Shown one piece after another: positions 1-8,605 of a stretch of 64,000 bases of DNA. Every line of letters starts with the position of its first letter. The stretch's first letter is position 1. The notes under the pieces were generated by a model. That model saw only the letters and a list, made by a program, of their open reading frames with translations. It was not told where the DNA came from and made no database searches. Origin of the DNA: Anaerolineae bacterium (lineage in GTDB: Bacteria; Chloroflexota; Anaerolineae; Aggregatilineales; UBA2796). The translations under genes were made by a program, and so were the position numbers. The DNA is taken from the NCBI GenBank assembly GCA_019637615.1, contig JAHBVJ010000031.1, positions 1-64,000 on the forward strand, given 5' to 3'.

Positions 1-300
1 ATGTTGAGTCTGCTGTGCGCTTCGCATTTCCGCGATACGGTGACGGCAATCGCAGCGTGCATCGGTGGCAGCATCGGGCTGCGGCTGGTACATTGGGGCG
101 CGCTGATCGGATTGGCAAGCGTCACGCGGTCGCTGCAAGGGCCAGTGTCGGTGATCGAGATGCCGCTGCATTTCTGGCAAGCAATGGCGTGGGCGGCACT
201 GCTGCTAATTGCCGTCGCCCCGCTGACACGCCTGATGTATCATCAGCTTTATTTGCTGCTCGGACGATGGGCGGTAGCTACCTTGCGCCGAGGAACTTGA
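1..300 (+). CDS. Polytopic membrane protein, C-terminal part (first of three tandem paralogues)
   Basis: Only the last ~99 codons are in the window; the gene begins upstream of base 1. The fragment has two hydrophobic segments (about residues 15-40 and 57-78 of the visible part) and ends in a basic tail. It aligns with the C-termini of the next two genes: the pattern H/Q-D-T followed by an alanine/glycine-rich helix and R-L-x-H is shared with the 301 gene and more weakly with the 1251 gene. It ends in TGA directly abutting the GTG start of the next gene, so the three are very likely co-transcribed. I do not recognise the family; a role cannot be given beyond an integral membrane protein. Confidence 0.75.
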   Translation: MLSLLCASHFRDTVTAIAACIGGSIGLRLVHWGALIGLASVTRSLQGPVSVIEMPLHFWQAMAWAALLLIAVAPLTRLMYHQLYLLLGRWAVATLRRGT

Positions 301-1254
301 GTGAGACTGTTAGGGCGTGTGCTGGGTACGGATCACCTGCCCGCACCCTATAATCCATTTGTCGAGCTGGAGCGTGTTAATCCCCTTTTGCGGCGAGAAT
401 TGAAGCTGGTGCAGCAGGGGCAACCGCACTATGTCCTCGCGCTATACGACAACCAATTTCTGCGGATCGCGGTCGTGATTCATGCGTTGTCGATGTGCGG
501 ATGCTGTCTGGCATCCGCCTCGGCAGTGCCGTTGATGCCGATCATGACGCTGACGCTGCCAAGCCTGATCATCAGCATCGGCGCGGATTGCTATGCCAAC
601 GTGCGTACGATCTTCCGATGGCACAGTGCCAGCCAACGCGAGACGTGGGATGCGATGCGGTTGGCGATGCGCGACGATGAGGAATTGATCAGCACGTATG
701 AAACCATCGGCAATGTGCGGTCATGGACGGGATTCCGGCTGGATATGACGATGCGGGCTGTGCCAGCCGCGATCTTGGCGGTGGTGGGCGCGGCGTTGAT
801 CATCGGCGCGCTGGTGTCGCTCCTGTTAAGCATCCGCCCCGATCCCATGCAAGTGATCGAACTGATTTTGATGGGATTCTTCTTCATCCGCGTGGCGATC
901 CTATACATCAGCGATCCGAGATGGCGGTTCCGCACCAACACGATATGGAGTTTGCTATGCGCGATCAGGTTTCATGACACGGCAGCCGCGATCACCGTGG
1001 CTATCGCTGGCAATCTCGGCGTGCGGCTGCTGCATCTGAGCAGTCTGTTCGCGATTTATCTGGCGTCGAACGAGGCGTTGGGCGGGGAGATGGTTTTCGG
1101 CGGTCGGCTAGATGTGCCGATGGCGATCCGCTGGTTCGCGTGGTTCGCCGTGCTGGTGTTCTGGCTGCTGCCGATCACGCGGTGGGGCTACACGACTGTA
1201 TACAACTGGTTAAAAACACGTGCTTGTGAGGCTTTGCGTACGGATGAAGTATGA
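301..1254 (+). CDS. Polytopic membrane protein of unknown function (second paralogue)
   Basis: 317 aa starting with GTG immediately after the stop of the preceding paralogue. A soluble N-terminus of about 50 residues is followed by hydrophobic stretches near residues 54-98, 151-175, 183-203, 232-255 and 277-298, so about six membrane helices. Between the second and third helices lies a polar segment with the pattern L-R/A-L-x-M-x-x-D-E-E-L followed by W-x-G-x-R; the same pattern is in the next gene, which shows that the two are paralogues. The stop overlaps the next start as ATGA, indicating translational coupling. No catalytic motif or transporter signature is visible. Function unknown. Confidence 0.8.
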   Translation: MRLLGRVLGTDHLPAPYNPFVELERVNPLLRRELKLVQQGQPHYVLALYDNQFLRIAVVIHALSMCGCCLASASAVPLMPIMTLTLPSLIISIGADCYANVRTIFRWHSASQRETWDAMRLAMRDDEELISTYETIGNVRSWTGFRLDMTMRAVPAAILAVVGAALIIGALVSLLLSIRPDPMQVIELILMGFFFIRVAILYISDPRWRFRTNTIWSLLCAIRFHDTAAAITVAIAGNLGVRLLHLSSLFAIYLASNEALGGEMVFGGRLDVPMAIRWFAWFAVLVFWLLPITRWGYTTVYNWLKTRACEALRTDEV

Positions 1255-2168
1255 AACTGCTAGATAACTATTCACCGCTCGATCTGCTCAAGCGTCCGCT
1301 GACAGTCTTCAATTATGAAGTCAACCGGATGCGCTGGCAGCCTGAACTGCCCGATCCGCGCAAGAAGGATATGGCGCGGGTATGGGCGGTCTTGCGGTGG
1401 TTGATCGCGCTGTCGATATTAAGTTTCCCGCTGGTGAGTGCATTTGGCACCATGATCAGTGTGCTCATCATCGGCATCATCGTGTTGGGGCCGTGGGTGG
1501 CAAGCGTGATCGCTGATCTATACACGGTGTCTAACGCGGTGATGTTCTGGCGTACACGCGCGCAAATCGAAACGCTGGATGTGCTGCGTTTGACGATGCC
1601 GAATGATGAGGCGCTGCTGGATAGTTTGCGTGGCGCAACGGAACTGATGGCATGGCGTGGGATGCGGTGGGAGACGGCACTGCGCGCGTTTTTGCCGTTG
1701 TGTGGTTTCGTGGCCTGTGCGGCGGGCGGGATCGCTCTGGTAGCGAGTCTGGGGCAGACCGGATCGCCACGTGAGATGGTGCGATTTGTGCTCGGCATAT
1801 GTTTGATCGCGTGGTTGGTACGCCTTTTCTTTATGTACGTGCGCGAACCGTTATGGCGAATGCGCACACTAGTGGCGATGAGTATCCTGATCGCCAGCCG
1901 CACTCAGGACACCAATACGGGCATTCTGGTCGCCAGCGGGATCGCGATGTTGTTGAAGGTGGTGCAGCTTACTGTTTACGTGTTCCTCATCATCGGGACG
2001 GTAAGCCTATTCGGGTTTGATCGGTGGGATCGGGAGTTGGAGTCGGCGGTGTGGTTGGGCGCAGGGTGCCTCGTGGTGCCGGGGAGCGTGCGAATAGCGT
2101 ACCAACGGCTGCACCGATGGTTCACACGGGAGACGATCCGCGTGATGCAAGGCGCGGAACATGGTTAG
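1251..2168 (+). CDS. Polytopic membrane protein of unknown function (third paralogue)
   Basis: 305 aa with the same plan as its upstream neighbour: basic/polar N-terminus, two close membrane helices (about residues 42-85), a polar segment with L-R-L-T-M-x-N-D-E-A-L and W-R-G-M-R motifs, then three to four more helices. It starts four bases inside the previous gene (ATGA overlap). It ends against a convergent small gene on the minus strand. Three tandem, diverged copies suggest subunits of one hetero-oligomeric membrane complex, but this is inference; no known family is recognised. Confidence 0.8.
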   Translation: MKLLDNYSPLDLLKRPLTVFNYEVNRMRWQPELPDPRKKDMARVWAVLRWLIALSILSFPLVSAFGTMISVLIIGIIVLGPWVASVIADLYTVSNAVMFWRTRAQIETLDVLRLTMPNDEALLDSLRGATELMAWRGMRWETALRAFLPLCGFVACAAGGIALVASLGQTGSPREMVRFVLGICLIAWLVRLFFMYVREPLWRMRTLVAMSILIASRTQDTNTGILVASGIAMLLKVVQLTVYVFLIIGTVSLFGFDRWDRELESAVWLGAGCLVVPGSVRIAYQRLHRWFTRETIRVMQGAEHG

Positions 2169-2494
2169 TCTTGGCTGGTATGTTTGCGCTTGGGTAGTTC
2201 TTGAAACGTAACGTCCGCAATCTCACCATCGTCGGCTAGGCGAAGATGATGATCATCGCGCAGGGTATGCATCGCGCGCTCGATGGCGCGTTCGGAGTAT
2301 TCAAGATACAGCAGATACGTGGTATGCAGGATGGGCCAGATCAGCAGCAGCCAACCCCAAACGCGCATATTCGGATCGGAAAGACACAGGATAAAAAAGA
2401 GCAGAAAGATCAGGATACTAGCTAGGTAGACGAAACGATTGGCATAACGCTTGCGTATGCACGTTTGAATTGTATCTGGAAGCCAATAGGACAT
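2165..2494 (-). CDS. Small two-TM membrane protein, unknown
   Basis: 109 aa from the ATG at 2494, which is preceded by GAGG at good spacing; an ATG six codons upstream (2512) is possible but has no such site. Two hydrophobic segments (about residues 21-38 and 45-62) are followed by a charged, His/Arg/Asp-containing C-terminal tail of about 45 residues that should be cytosolic. It converges on, and overlaps by four bases, the membrane-protein operon. No family recognised. Confidence 0.6.
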   Translation of the reverse strand: MSYWLPDTIQTCIRKRYANRFVYLASILIFLLFFILCLSDPNMRVWGWLLLIWPILHTTYLLYLEYSERAIERAMHTLRDDHHLRLADDGEIADVTFQELPKRKHTSQD

Positions 2495-2691
2495 CGCGAC
2501 CTCTTCGATCATTGATGTTGATCGTATTATACGCGCAAACGGAATCTAAACTTTGCATGAAATATAAGGTTGGTGCAACAGACATTTCGTTGAGACTTAA
2601 GGCACTTGTATAGGGCTAATTGCGAGATAATCTTGCTATAACAACGCCAATACTGATAGATTGTGTTTTTTGCAGGAGACAATTTGAAATC

Positions 2692-3984
2692 ATGTTACAA
2701 GATAACCAACTTGATTCATGGAAATCGTTTCGGTATGAAATGATGCAAGATGGTGCGTTTATGAAAGAACGTCTAGCAAAGCATCCCGACCGTCAAATTG
2801 CAGTCAAAGAGATGAAAGAATGTTTGGCGAAGTATTTAGCTGACAACATGAGTACTGACGATTTTCGGAGCATTTTCCAGAAGAAGACCGCCGCAGAGTG
2901 GGCTAAATTCGGTCTTGCTGGATTTTCTGGCGCTATGTTCCTGAACATGTTAGTGAATAATATTCCTTCACAAGATGATATTACTCGTCAACTCAGAGCA
3001 GTACTACCCGTACCCACTGATGCCCATGATGGTCTTCGACGCCTTCGCAGATTTACAGATTACCTCTATCAGTTGCTAGAAAATGGCGTCGTGGTTAAGC
3101 GACGGCTTCAGCCTGAACGCGCACCGTTCTTCATTAGTGCATGGTGGCATGTACAAAACTTGCAGGAATGGCCTATCTATTACACATCGAGTCGAAGATC
3201 ATTATCGGCAGAAGCAGGCTACGTGCCACAAAATGAACGACCTGCGGATGATTATTTTGCATTTCGAGATATTTTTCTTGAGTTGACCAAAGTGCTTGGC
3301 TTGACAACTTGGGAGATGGAACACCTTTGCGTGTGGTATGAGGAACGCAAGATAGATCATATTCAAGGTGAGAGCAGTTTAGGGATGGCTGCAAAGTCAG
3401 CATTGGAATCAGTTCCTGACGATGAGCTTGCTGAGGATAATTTGTCCGATCACAAGCCTACAGCCCATGTCGAAGCCCAATTCAACCTAGCGCGGGTTGG
3501 GCAGAAATTAGGTTGCAAAATATGGATTGCGTCCAATGATCGAAGTAAAGTCTGGAATGGTAAGCGCCTCGGTGATTTTACAATAGATGCTTTACCGTCT
3601 TACCTTGGCATTGATCCACAAGTCCAACGTACGGTTGAACTTATCGATGTATTATGGCTAAAAGGAGCCAATCAGGTCATTGCAGCATTTGAGGTTGAAC
3701 ATTCTACATCGATATATTCTGGCTTACTTAGAATGTCTGACTTGGTGGCACTTTCACCGAACATCAGCTTTCCTTTGTATATCGTTACTTCAAACGGACG
3801 AATGAAAGACGTGCGAAAACAATTGGCACGTCCGACTTTCCAACTATTGGAGCTTCACAAAAGATGCGGATTTTTCTCATATGAGGATTTGGCAGATCAA
3901 GCTGAAAGCATCATGAAATGGGTTAAAGATCCGCGCGAAATCGATAGAATGGCGGAATATGTTTCAGATATTAGCAACGATTAG
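2692..3984 (+). CDS. Putative restriction-type nuclease: McrB-N-like domain plus PD-(D/E)XK domain
   Basis: 430 aa from the ATG at 2692 (AGGAG about 13 nt upstream); a TTG at 2620 in the same frame would add 24 residues. The N-terminal half has features I associate with the N-terminal domain of some McrB-like/AAA restriction proteins: F-G-x-A-G-F-S-G, L-V-N-N, and P-F-F-I-S-x-W-W-H-x-Q followed by W-P-I-Y-Y. The C-terminal ~160 residues have H-V-E-A-Q, L-G-C, a conserved I-D-V-L-W then A-F-E-V-E-H-S-T-S-I-Y-S-G, which fits a PD-(D/E)XK core (D, then ExE, then S/T) and the sequence seen in orphan restriction-endonuclease-like proteins. The gene is visibly more AT-rich than its neighbours and stands alone, suggesting horizontal acquisition. 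The nuclease call is inference from motifs; no partner methylase is present. Confidence 0.6.
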   Translation: MLQDNQLDSWKSFRYEMMQDGAFMKERLAKHPDRQIAVKEMKECLAKYLADNMSTDDFRSIFQKKTAAEWAKFGLAGFSGAMFLNMLVNNIPSQDDITRQLRAVLPVPTDAHDGLRRLRRFTDYLYQLLENGVVVKRRLQPERAPFFISAWWHVQNLQEWPIYYTSSRRSLSAEAGYVPQNERPADDYFAFRDIFLELTKVLGLTTWEMEHLCVWYEERKIDHIQGESSLGMAAKSALESVPDDELAEDNLSDHKPTAHVEAQFNLARVGQKLGCKIWIASNDRSKVWNGKRLGDFTIDALPSYLGIDPQVQRTVELIDVLWLKGANQVIAAFEVEHSTSIYSGLLRMSDLVALSPNISFPLYIVTSNGRMKDVRKQLARPTFQLLELHKRCGFFSYEDLADQAESIMKWVKDPREIDRMAEYVSDISND

Positions 3985-4136
3985 CTCTTGCCACGTAATG
4001 CGAGTCTAGTTTTATAGTGTTGACGCTGAGCCTACAACATCAAGAATGTATATCAAAGGCTTGCGAAAGGGCGTGTTTACGAGTTGAATCTGGACAGACA
4101 AATTTCAGCTTGTGCATCAAAGGATGCGGACTCATT

Positions 4137-5114
4137 ATGACGCTTGTACTTTATCCCCTGATCTTCGAACCTGCGCTGCACGCTCGTCCGTGGGGCGGGC
4201 ACGAACTCGCAGATCGGCTTGGGAAGGAACTGCCGCCGGGGCATCCAATCGGGGAATCGTGGGAAATCTTCTGGAAGAATCGCGTGGCGAATGGCGAATA
4301 TCACGGGCGCACGCTAGGCGAAGTGATCAAGATGTATCCGAAAGAAATGGCGGGCAGTGCTTCGGCAGGCGAAGAATTCCCGCTGCTGGTCAAGTACCTC
4401 GATGCGCAAGCGTGGCTTTCCGTCCAAGTCCATCCTGATGACGCCCTCGCCAAGCAGTTGGAAGGCGAACCGCGCGGCAAAACCGAATGCTGGTACGTGA
4501 TCCAAGCTGCGCCGGGAGCGCAGATCGCGTATGGGCTATCCGAAAAGCTCGATGCAAAATCGCTGCGCGCTGCCATCGACGCTGGACGCGCGAAAGAGGT
4601 GATGCAGTACGTAAGTGTAGAGGCGGGCGATTTCGTGTTCGTGCCAGCGGGAACGATGCACGCATTAGGGCCGGGTGTGCTGATCTACGAATTGCAGCAG
4701 ACAAGCGACACCACTTACCGCGTTTATGACTGGGATCGCATGGGGCTGGACGGTAAGCCGCGCGAGCTGCATCTCGACAAGGCGCTGGCCGTCACACATT
4801 TCGACGTGAACCCGCCCGCGAAGGTGAACTACCAGATGCAGACGGTGGCGGAAGGTGTGCAGGTGGGACAGTTGGCACGCAGCCAATACTTCGCACTGGA
4901 TAAGGTGACGTTCAGCCAGCCATACAAACTGAATACATATGGCACAGCGGCGCATTTGATCTCAGCGATCAGCGGGCATGTGGAATGGCGCGGATCGTCG
5001 TATTTGCCGCAAATGTTCCCACAGGGCGTGTCGGCGCTGATCCCGGCGGGCGTGGGCGAGTATACACTGGTGCCGGATGGCGAGGCTGAGATTTTGATCG
5101 GCTGGCCTACCTAG
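4137..5114 (+). CDS. manA: Mannose-6-phosphate isomerase, class I (ManA-like)
   Basis: 325 aa, the size of the short Bacillus-type class I isomerases, which interconvert fructose-6-phosphate and mannose-6-phosphate using zinc. The N-terminus has R-P-W-G-G and G-E-S-W-E-I. The zinc ligands are visible as Q and H in S-V-Q-V-H-P-D-D, E in G-K-T-E-C-W-Y, and H in G-T-M-H-A-L-G-P-G; the signature Q-T-S-D-T-T-Y-R-V-Y-D-W-D follows. I chose the ATG at 4137 rather than an upstream in-frame codon at 4017 because the extra 40 residues have no resemblance to the family and homologues begin just before the P-W-G-G motif. It stands alone between the nuclease gene and the kinase gene. Confidence 0.92.
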   Translation: MTLVLYPLIFEPALHARPWGGHELADRLGKELPPGHPIGESWEIFWKNRVANGEYHGRTLGEVIKMYPKEMAGSASAGEEFPLLVKYLDAQAWLSVQVHPDDALAKQLEGEPRGKTECWYVIQAAPGAQIAYGLSEKLDAKSLRAAIDAGRAKEVMQYVSVEAGDFVFVPAGTMHALGPGVLIYELQQTSDTTYRVYDWDRMGLDGKPRELHLDKALAVTHFDVNPPAKVNYQMQTVAEGVQVGQLARSQYFALDKVTFSQPYKLNTYGTAAHLISAISGHVEWRGSSYLPQMFPQGVSALIPAGVGEYTLVPDGEAEILIGWPT

Positions 5115-5134
5115 TCAGCGATTGAAGCAATTTT

Positions 5135-5157
5135 GCCCGCAATCGGCTATTGCGGGC
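5135..5157 (+). terminator. Hairpin downstream of manA
   Basis: A perfect 9-bp stem (GCCCGCAAT / ATTGCGGGC) with a 5-nt loop lies 20 bases after the manA stop. No T-run follows it, so it is at best a weak intrinsic terminator or a transcript-stabilising hairpin. Confidence 0.4.
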
Positions 5158-5302
5158 GAGATTCTGTGTATGAAAGTGGGTTTTGCCAGAGAAATACACG
5201 AAAAAACTCTAGAGAATCTGTTAGGGATTCGCGATCCCGTAATCGGATAGCGACTGCTAGACTAACGCATAGCAGAACCATCCGAATGGCTATTGAGTAC
5301 CA

Positions 5303-8300
5303 ATGCAGCGTACAGACAGTCCGGAATTGCTGGGCAACCGCTATCAACTGTTAGACCCCATTGATGAGGGTGGAATGGGGACTGTCTTTCGGGCATTCGA
5401 TTGCTTAAATGAGCAAATCGTCGCGATCAAGCGCGTGAAACCCGTTAGTTTAGCGCCCGCCGACGCCGGACAATCTCAGCAAGTCGGCGCGACGCTGGAA
5501 ATCCCACAGACGGGAGCGCAAGAAGCCGATCCAGCGCAGATTTCAGGCGTGGTCACGCTGCCGATGAACCCGCTGGAAACCCCGCAGAATGTGAACGCGC
5601 AGAATCCGCATCCGGTCAGCTTACGCTTGGCACAAGAATTCCGACTGCTGGCTTCGCTGCGCCATCCGAACATCGTAAGCGTGCTGGATTACGGCTTCGA
5701 CCAAATCCGGCAGCCATATCTCGTGATGGAACTGCTAGAGAATGCGCCGGATATTTTCAGCGCGGCGCAACTCGTCCCGTTCATGGGAAAGATCGATCTT
5801 GCCATCCAATTATTGCAAGCACTGATTTACCTCCACCGTCAGACGATCATCCATTGCGATCTGAAGCCCGGTAACGTGCTGGTCGTGGGCAACCAAGTCA
5901 AGGTGCTGGACTTCGGCTTGGCGCTGCGCGGTGAGACACAGGTGTTGACGGCTGGCACACTGGCCTACATCGCGCCGGAGATTTTGAACGCGCAACCGCC
6001 GACCATCGTATCCGATCTATATTCCATCGGCGTGATGATCTATGAGATGTTCCTCGGACGGCATCCTTTTACACCGGATGATATTGACCAGCTCCTCGAT
6101 GATATTCTGTACACCGACCCCGATTTGTCGCTATTGGAAGAAGATTACCCCGCCTTCGCAGACATCATCGCCCGCTTGATGCGCAAAGACCCGCAGGAAC
6201 GCTTTCAAGATGCCGCCAGCGTGATACAGGCTGTGTGCGAAGCCGTCGGTCAGCCGCTGCCACCAGAAGCGAGCATGGTGCGCGAGAGTTTTTTGCAGGC
6301 GGCGGCGCTGATCGGGCGCAAAGACGAATTGGAGACCTTGTCGTTGGCGCTCACAGGGGCACGCAGCGGCAACGGCAGCGCATGGTTGATCGGCGGGGAA
6401 ACGGGCGTCGGTAAATCGCGCTTGCTGGATGAATTCCGCACGATGGCGCTGGTGGAAGGGGCGCTCGTCCTACGCGGGCAGAATCTCGGCGGCAACGCGA
6501 TGTTCTATCAGATGTGGCGCGATCTGCTGCGTCCGCTGGTGCTCTCGGTCAAGTTGAGCGACCTCGAAGCAGGCATTTTGAAGCGCATCATCCCTGACAT
6601 CGGTAGGCTGCTGAACCGCGTCGTGCCGGATGTGGTGCCGCTGGTGGGTGAGCAAGAACAACAACGGTTGTCGATGACGATTGCGGATGTGTTGCAACGT
6701 CAACGGCGGACGTTGGTACTGCTTATGGAAGATTTGCACTGGGCGGAAGAAAGCCTCGCACCGCTGCGCCTACTCAGCCAGATGATCACCACCATGCCGT
6801 TGATGATCGTGGGCACGTATCGCAACGATGAATATCCGTATTTTTATGGACAGCTGCCCGCAATGCAGCATATGGTGCTGCACCGCCTGACCGAAGAAGA
6901 GATCGCGGAGTTGAGCTACACGATGCTAGGCGAAGCGGGCTGCAATGAGGCACTCATCAAGTTCCTCATCGAGCAGACCGAGGGCAACACGCTGTTCATC
7001 GTGGAAACCCTGCGCTCGTTAGCCGAAGAAGCGGGGCGCTTATCGGACATCGATGTTTCGAAGCTGCCGTCGCACGTGTTTTCACAGGGCATCAACACGG
7101 TGATTCAGCAACGGCTCAAGCGGTTGCCGGAGGTGATGCAGCCGTTCATTCAACTGGCGGCGGTGATGGGGCGCACGCTCGATCTGAATTTGTTCGGGCA
7201 GATTTATGAGGTCGCGGATTACGTCGATTGGTTGGCGCAATGCGTCGATTTCGCCATCGTGGAAGTGGTCGATGAAAATTGGTGCTTCACTCACGATAAA
7301 ATCCGCGAGAGCATCTTGCTCAGTTTGCCACCCGAACAAAAATCGGCTTTGCACCAGCTTATCGCGGAATCCATCGAAGCTGTATACGCGGGCAATACCG
7401 AATACTCACCCGTGCTGACTACCCATTGGGGCGAAGCAGGCAACGTGGAGCGGTCGGCTTATCACGCGGGGCTGACTGCACGGCGCGCTAACGAAGCCTG
7501 CGAATATCAGACCGCCGTATGGTACACCACACAGGCATTGGCTTACCGCGATATGCTCCCGCCCAAAGTGCTGCTGCCGCTGCTGCTCGAATATGCCGTT
7601 GCTCAAGGCGCACTCGGTGATTATGCGCAAGCAGGCGAACATTATCACGAAACGGTCGAGTTGGCGGCACAAAGCCACGAATATGCTACGGAAGCCGTCG
7701 CGCTGGAAGGCTTGGGGATGGTGGCGCGACGACAGGGCAATTACGACGAAGCGAAAGCACTGTATCAGGAAAGTTTGGCGATCTACCATGAGGTCGGAGA
7801 TCGGCGGAATACGGCGGCAGTGCTCAACCAACTGGCGCGGTTGGACTTCTTGCAAGGGCATTATGATGAAATCCAGACCCTCGCTGAGGAAGCCCTCGCC
7901 ATTTTCAGCGAACTCGAAGATTTGCAGGGATCCGCAGTGAGTTTGGCGGTGCTGTCGCTGGTGCCGCTGCTGCAAGGTGATTTTGAGGCCGCCCGCGCGT
8001 ATCTGGAGTCCAGCCTTGAGATGCGCCGCCGGATCGGGGATCAGTACGGCACTTTGAGCGTGCTGTGCGATCTGGGGCGTGTGCTGCAAATCATGCACGA
8101 AAATGATCTGGCGCGCGATGTATTGGAAGAAGCGCTCCAGATCAGCCGCCAGACGAACGAACAGTGGCATACCGCGCAAGCCTTGAACAGCCTCGCGCAG
8201 GTGGCGCTCAACCAAAAGGATGAAACCGCCGCCCAGTATTATTTGAGCGAGGCGTTGCACATCGGCAGAATGTTGAATGTCGCGCCCGCGCTGCTGACCT

Positions 8301-8539
8301 CACTGGTGGGCATCGCGCGGCTGCTGATCACGCAGGGCGATTATGTGCGGAGCGCGGAACTGATCGGGCTGGTGAACGCGCAACTTTCGATCAATTCCGG
8401 GTTTATCGAGCTGGCGATGCGGCCTATCTGGAACACGCTGAAAGTGCTGCTGACGCCGGAAGATTTCGAGCAAGCGCTCGCCAACGGCAGCCAATTCGAT
8501 CTGTACGCTACCGTAGATGATTTGCTGGCGGCGGTGTGA
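5303..8539 (+). CDS. Serine/threonine kinase - AAA/NACHT-type ATPase - TPR regulator
   Basis: 1078 aa, three parts. Residues ~12-310 are a Hanks-type kinase: glycine loop G-G-M-G-T-V-F, ATP lysine K43 in V-A-I-K-R, catalytic loop H-C-D-L-K-P-G-N (H184) and D-F-G (D203). The catalytic loop has HCD instead of HRD. About 50 Pro/Gln-rich residues are inserted between the lysine strand and the C-helix. Residues ~345-650 are a predicted ATPase with Walker A G-E-T-G-V-G-K-S (K371) and Walker B L-L-M-E-D-L-H-W (D477). The remainder, from ~residue 720, is TPR repeats (G-x-Y-x-x-A-x-x-x-Y/L pattern). This is the architecture of the large cytosolic kinase-ATPase signalling proteins of filamentous and multicellular bacteria. 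It has no TM helix. The partner or target cannot be seen; it stands alone. Confidence 0.9.
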   Translation: MQRTDSPELLGNRYQLLDPIDEGGMGTVFRAFDCLNEQIVAIKRVKPVSLAPADAGQSQQVGATLEIPQTGAQEADPAQISGVVTLPMNPLETPQNVNAQNPHPVSLRLAQEFRLLASLRHPNIVSVLDYGFDQIRQPYLVMELLENAPDIFSAAQLVPFMGKIDLAIQLLQALIYLHRQTIIHCDLKPGNVLVVGNQVKVLDFGLALRGETQVLTAGTLAYIAPEILNAQPPTIVSDLYSIGVMIYEMFLGRHPFTPDDIDQLLDDILYTDPDLSLLEEDYPAFADIIARLMRKDPQERFQDAASVIQAVCEAVGQPLPPEASMVRESFLQAAALIGRKDELETLSLALTGARSGNGSAWLIGGETGVGKSRLLDEFRTMALVEGALVLRGQNLGGNAMFYQMWRDLLRPLVLSVKLSDLEAGILKRIIPDIGRLLNRVVPDVVPLVGEQEQQRLSMTIADVLQRQRRTLVLLMEDLHWAEESLAPLRLLSQMITTMPLMIVGTYRNDEYPYFYGQLPAMQHMVLHRLTEEEIAELSYTMLGEAGCNEALIKFLIEQTEGNTLFIVETLRSLAEEAGRLSDIDVSKLPSHVFSQGINTVIQQRLKRLPEVMQPFIQLAAVMGRTLDLNLFGQIYEVADYVDWLAQCVDFAIVEVVDENWCFTHDKIRESILLSLPPEQKSALHQLIAESIEAVYAGNTEYSPVLTTHWGEAGNVERSAYHAGLTARRANEACEYQTAVWYTTQALAYRDMLPPKVLLPLLLEYAVAQGALGDYAQAGEHYHETVELAAQSHEYATEAVALEGLGMVARRQGNYDEAKALYQESLAIYHEVGDRRNTAAVLNQLARLDFLQGHYDEIQTLAEEALAIFSELEDLQGSAVSLAVLSLVPLLQGDFEAARAYLESSLEMRRRIGDQYGTLSVLCDLGRVLQIMHENDLARDVLEEALQISRQTNEQWHTAQALNSLAQVALNQKDETAAQYYLSEALHIGRMLNVAPALLTSLVGIARLLITQGDYVRSAELIGLVNAQLSINSGFIELAMRPIWNTLKVLLTPEDFEQALANGSQFDLYATVDDLLAAV

Positions 8540-8544
8540 GGCAC

Positions 8545-8580
8545 CAAAAAAATTCGCCCGCTGAACTAGCGGCGGGCGAC
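8545..8580 (-). terminator. Intrinsic terminator of typA
   Basis: On the minus strand, a GC-rich hairpin with an 8-bp outer stem (TCGCCCGC / GCGGGCGA) is followed by a run of seven T residues. It lies 25 bases past the typA stop and between two convergent genes. Confidence 0.8.
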
Positions 8581-8605
8581 ATAAACAGTTGATTGCGAGG
8601 AGGCG

